Source: Pedobacter sp. UBA1654
GTDB taxonomy: Bacteria; Bacteroidota; Bacteroidia; Sphingobacteriales; Sphingobacteriaceae
NCBI GenBank assembly: GCA_002320935.1
Contig: DCLG01000069.1
Span: 12,516 to 20,442 of the forward strand
Reading direction: 5' to 3'
DNA length: 7,927 nt
The notes under the pieces were generated by a model that did no database searches, was not told the DNA's origin, and was given only the letters and a program-made list of their open reading frames with translations. Positions 6,462-7,927 of this stretch are shown in pieces. The position numbers were made by a program, and so were the translations under genes. Each line of letters opens with the position of its first letter. Position 1 is the stretch's first letter.

Positions 6462-7148
6462 CTACTTACAAACAGCAGTACCAGTGTGGAGGGCTGGACT
6501 TAAATAAGGTATATTTAGGTCCAGCCCTCTTAGTATAAACCAGATGCCTAAAAAAACCATCATATAAGGAATGACTCTATTGATGCGGTTTCGCATCACT
6601 GCACTGGTCATACCTGTTGTTACAGCTGCAATAAGCATCAACGGCGCAGTACCCAATCCAAAGAAAAACATATAGCTTATCGCATCCGGAACAGTTTGTT
6701 GGTTTACCGCACCAGCTAGTGCCAGATAAACAAAGCCGCAGGGAAGCAATCCATTGATCATCCCAATGATCAGGTGGTTTGCTTTATGCTTTAAAGCGTA
6801 GCCGAAAAGCTGGTGAAAAGGCTTTAAAAAGATGTTGTACCTGGAGCTCGAACGTAGTGCAATCTTAAAAATTCTGGAACTCGCTGCCAGGAGAATCAGC
6901 AAGCCGCTGAATATGCTTAATCCCTGCTGCATTCCGGCCATCCAAAGTTGGCTACCGATCAGGCCGAAGACCAGTCCGAGTACACTGTAAGAGATGATTC
7001 GGCCTGCCTGGTACATACTTTTATCAAGCAAAAGCCAACCCGCGCCCTTCTGTAGGGAAGGAACGGCAAACGCAAGCGGGCCGCACATGCCAATGCAATG
7101 TACACTACCCAGCAGGCCGATCATGAAAGCTAAATACGTTTCGCTCAT
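6462..7148 (-). CDS. DsbD_2/TauE-SafE-like membrane protein linked to cbb3 oxidase assembly
   Basis: This 228-residue integral membrane protein has about six hydrophobic segments (near 5-27, 48-68, 76-96, 126-148, 155-180 and 190-208). It belongs to the family usually annotated as sulfite exporter TauE/SafE or cytochrome c biogenesis transmembrane protein (DsbD_2). Conserved marks are HCIGMCGP in the first segment (H17, C18, C22), LLPCGFVYLALAGA in the fourth (C137) and FGLGTAPL in the fifth. The intramembrane cysteines suggest handling of copper or thiol electrons rather than sulfite. Relatives commonly sit behind ccoG and ccoH, as here. The ATG at 7148 overlaps the ccoH stop by 4 bp (ATGA); an upstream in-frame start at 7217 would lie inside ccoH and is rejected. 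The stop is 4 bp from that of convergent hemN. The exact substrate is unknown. Confidence 0.85.
   Translation of the reverse strand: MSETYLAFMIGLLGSVHCIGMCGPLAFAVPSLQKGAGWLLLDKSMYQAGRIISYSVLGLVFGLIGSQLWMAGMQQGLSIFSGLLILLAASSRIFKIALRSSSRYNIFLKPFHQLFGYALKHKANHLIIGMINGLLPCGFVYLALAGAVNQQTVPDAISYMFFFGLGTAPLMLIAAVTTGMTSAVMRNRINRVIPYMMVFLGIWFILRGLDLNIPYLSPALHTGTAVCK
6489..6529. repeat. Strong hairpin in the 3' coding end of the membrane-protein gene
   Basis: Two arms of 18 bases (6489-6506 and 6512-6529) pair with one G-T wobble around a 5-base loop. The outer 11 bases, GAGGGCTGGAC and its complement, match perfectly. It lies within codons 207-221 of the minus-strand gene and just beyond the stop of convergent hemN. 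It is well placed to end or stabilise transcripts from both sides, but neither side has a run of T, so it is not a standard intrinsic terminator. Confidence 0.7.
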
Positions 7149-7570
7149 GGTAACATCACCTCTTTTTCGAATAAATAAGGTCTTCCCATACTTATCCAAT
7201 CCAATTGTACTTTCCACAGACCGGACTTCTGTCTGCTCACCGGAATCTTTATAGTATGTGTCTGATCTGTAATGATGTCAAACTGCTGATCCAGTTTTTT
7301 GTCGGCCGTGCGGATCATTCTCATCGAGCCTGTTGCTTCTCGCTTAAAAGTCACCATCAGGCTATCGTTCCGAAGTGCTATTGCAGGCTCCGCGCGATCC
7401 ATGTTTACATGAGATTTTTTACGGTAGTCCAGATTGTAATTGATGCCTTTCTCATAGTAGTCGGTATCAACCAATGCATCGCTGTCGCTGCGCATCATTA
7501 ATACTGCATAAACGATGATCATGGTCATAAAACAGCCCATACCGATCATCAACTTTGTTCCCCAGTTCAT
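7145..7570 (-). CDS. ccoH: FixH/CcoH cbb3 oxidase assembly protein
   Basis: A 141-residue protein of the FixH family, a small membrane-anchored factor needed to mature or stabilise cbb3-type cytochrome c oxidase. One transmembrane segment spans about residues 7-26. It is followed by the family block VDTDYYEKGINYNLDYRKK (34-52), then a beta-rich extracytoplasmic domain ending in GLWKVQLDW and a final strand, as in other FixH proteins. It starts 3 bp after the ccoG stop and its own stop overlaps the next gene by 4 bp, so the three genes form one operon read leftward. In rhizobia, fixGHIS follows the oxidase genes fixNOQP; the oxidase genes here are probably off the right edge. Confidence 0.92.
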   Translation of the reverse strand: MNWGTKLMIGMGCFMTMIIVYAVLMMRSDSDALVDTDYYEKGINYNLDYRKKSHVNMDRAEPAIALRNDSLMVTFKREATGSMRMIRTADKKLDQQFDIITDQTHTIKIPVSRQKSGLWKVQLDWISMGRPYLFEKEVMLP

Positions 7571-7573
7571 ATT

Positions 7574-7927
7574 TTAATTGTTAGGTGGTGCAATAAATGT
7601 TGTTTTAAATCTGTCGATGACTTTACCGTTCGACAGCAGTTTAAATTTCATCTCTGTTTTAAACTGTTTTACCGCGTCTTGTGGCATCAGTACAAAAAAG
7701 GTTAGTTTGACGGTTCCGCCATACTCCAGTTTATGCTCTTTTTGAATATACTGAATCTTCGCAGAAGCATCCTCGGGTACAATTTCGAAGGGCAAGGCTT
7801 TGCTGGTCTTGTTCACCAGTTCTGCATTATAGAGGTTGCTAACCAGCTTGTCATCCCGCATTTGGTACAGTGTACCGCTGGCTCGGAGCATGGTTGTTTT
7901 CACATCGGAGCGGCTCAGCATCAGGAA
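7574..7927 (-). CDS. ccoG: CcoG/FixG cbb3 oxidase accessory protein, C-terminal part only
   Basis: The last 117 residues of a CcoG/FixG protein; the rest lies beyond the right edge. Full-length CcoG is a membrane ferredoxin-like protein of roughly 460-480 residues implicated in copper reduction for cbb3 oxidase assembly. The part seen is the immunoglobulin-like FixG C-terminal domain: the opening SRSDVKTTMLRASGTLYQ matches the usual segment in which R precedes ..VLR.PG.LYQ, and beta strands continue to the end. The frame is open to the first base pair of the edge, so the ATG at 7921 is internal and not the start. ccoH begins 3 bp downstream. Confidence 0.88.
   Translation of the reverse strand, partial: FLMLSRSDVKTTMLRASGTLYQMRDDKLVSNLYNAELVNKTSKALPFEIVPEDASAKIQYIQKEHKLEYGGTVKLTFFVLMPQDAVKQFKTEMKFKLLSNGKVIDRFKTTFIAPPNN

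Noticed and set aside
7149..7217. Longer start for the membrane-protein gene
   Set aside because: The added 23 residues lie inside ccoH and are charged. The ATGA overlap at 7145-7148 and the hydrophobic start after it mark the true beginning.
6994..7501. Plus-strand frames opposite ccoH and the membrane-protein gene
   Set aside because: They run antisense to recognised cbb3 assembly genes and have no promoter or protein-like signature.

Overview
The window looks like a chromosomal segment from a Bacteroidota bacterium, most likely a Sphingobacteriaceae member such as a Pedobacter relative. This is inferred from Bacteroidota-type promoter elements (TAnnTTTG at the -7 position), starts without clear Shine-Dalgarno sequences, moderate GC, and the gene set. 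No mobile element, tRNA, rRNA or CRISPR array is visible. The theme is low-oxygen respiration: sensing oxygen, making haem without oxygen, and assembling a cbb3-type cytochrome oxidase.

Layout. Bases 1-84 may hold the 3' end of a plus-strand gene, and 85-387 holds no gene I can support. On the minus strand, 2220-388 encodes a 610-residue protein that I do not recognise by name. It looks like a nitronate-monooxygenase/FMN-type TIM barrel followed by a cysteine-rich region. A divergent promoter region separates it from a plus-strand pair: a soluble FixL-like haem-PAS histidine kinase (2313-3503), overlapping by 8 bp a response regulator whose receiver domain is fused to a CRP/FNR-type DNA-binding protein (3496-4554). 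After a 78-bp gap with its own promoter come a 157-residue D-lactate dehydrogenase-like protein lacking the whole NAD-binding domain (4633-5106) and, overlapping by 11 bp, hemN (5096-6457). Convergent to hemN, with only 4 bp between stops, is a minus-strand operon read from the right edge: the 3' end of ccoG, ccoH/fixH, and a DsbD_2/TauE-SafE-like membrane protein.

How it fits together. The kinase keeps the FixL haem ligand and oxygen-signalling arginines at exactly colinear positions. Its partner has an intact receiver domain and the E..SR recognition helix typical of FNR, but no FNR iron-sulfur cysteines and no CRP cAMP-binding Arg-Ser. The pair therefore seems to compress the rhizobial FixL-FixJ-FixK cascade into two proteins. 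FNR-type boxes lie upstream of the kinase (one mismatch) and upstream of the mini-LDH/hemN pair (degenerate). Each is centred about 30 bp before the -7 element, the class II activator position, so the system probably activates itself and anaerobic haem synthesis. The ccoG operon is a plausible further target, but its promoter lies outside the window.
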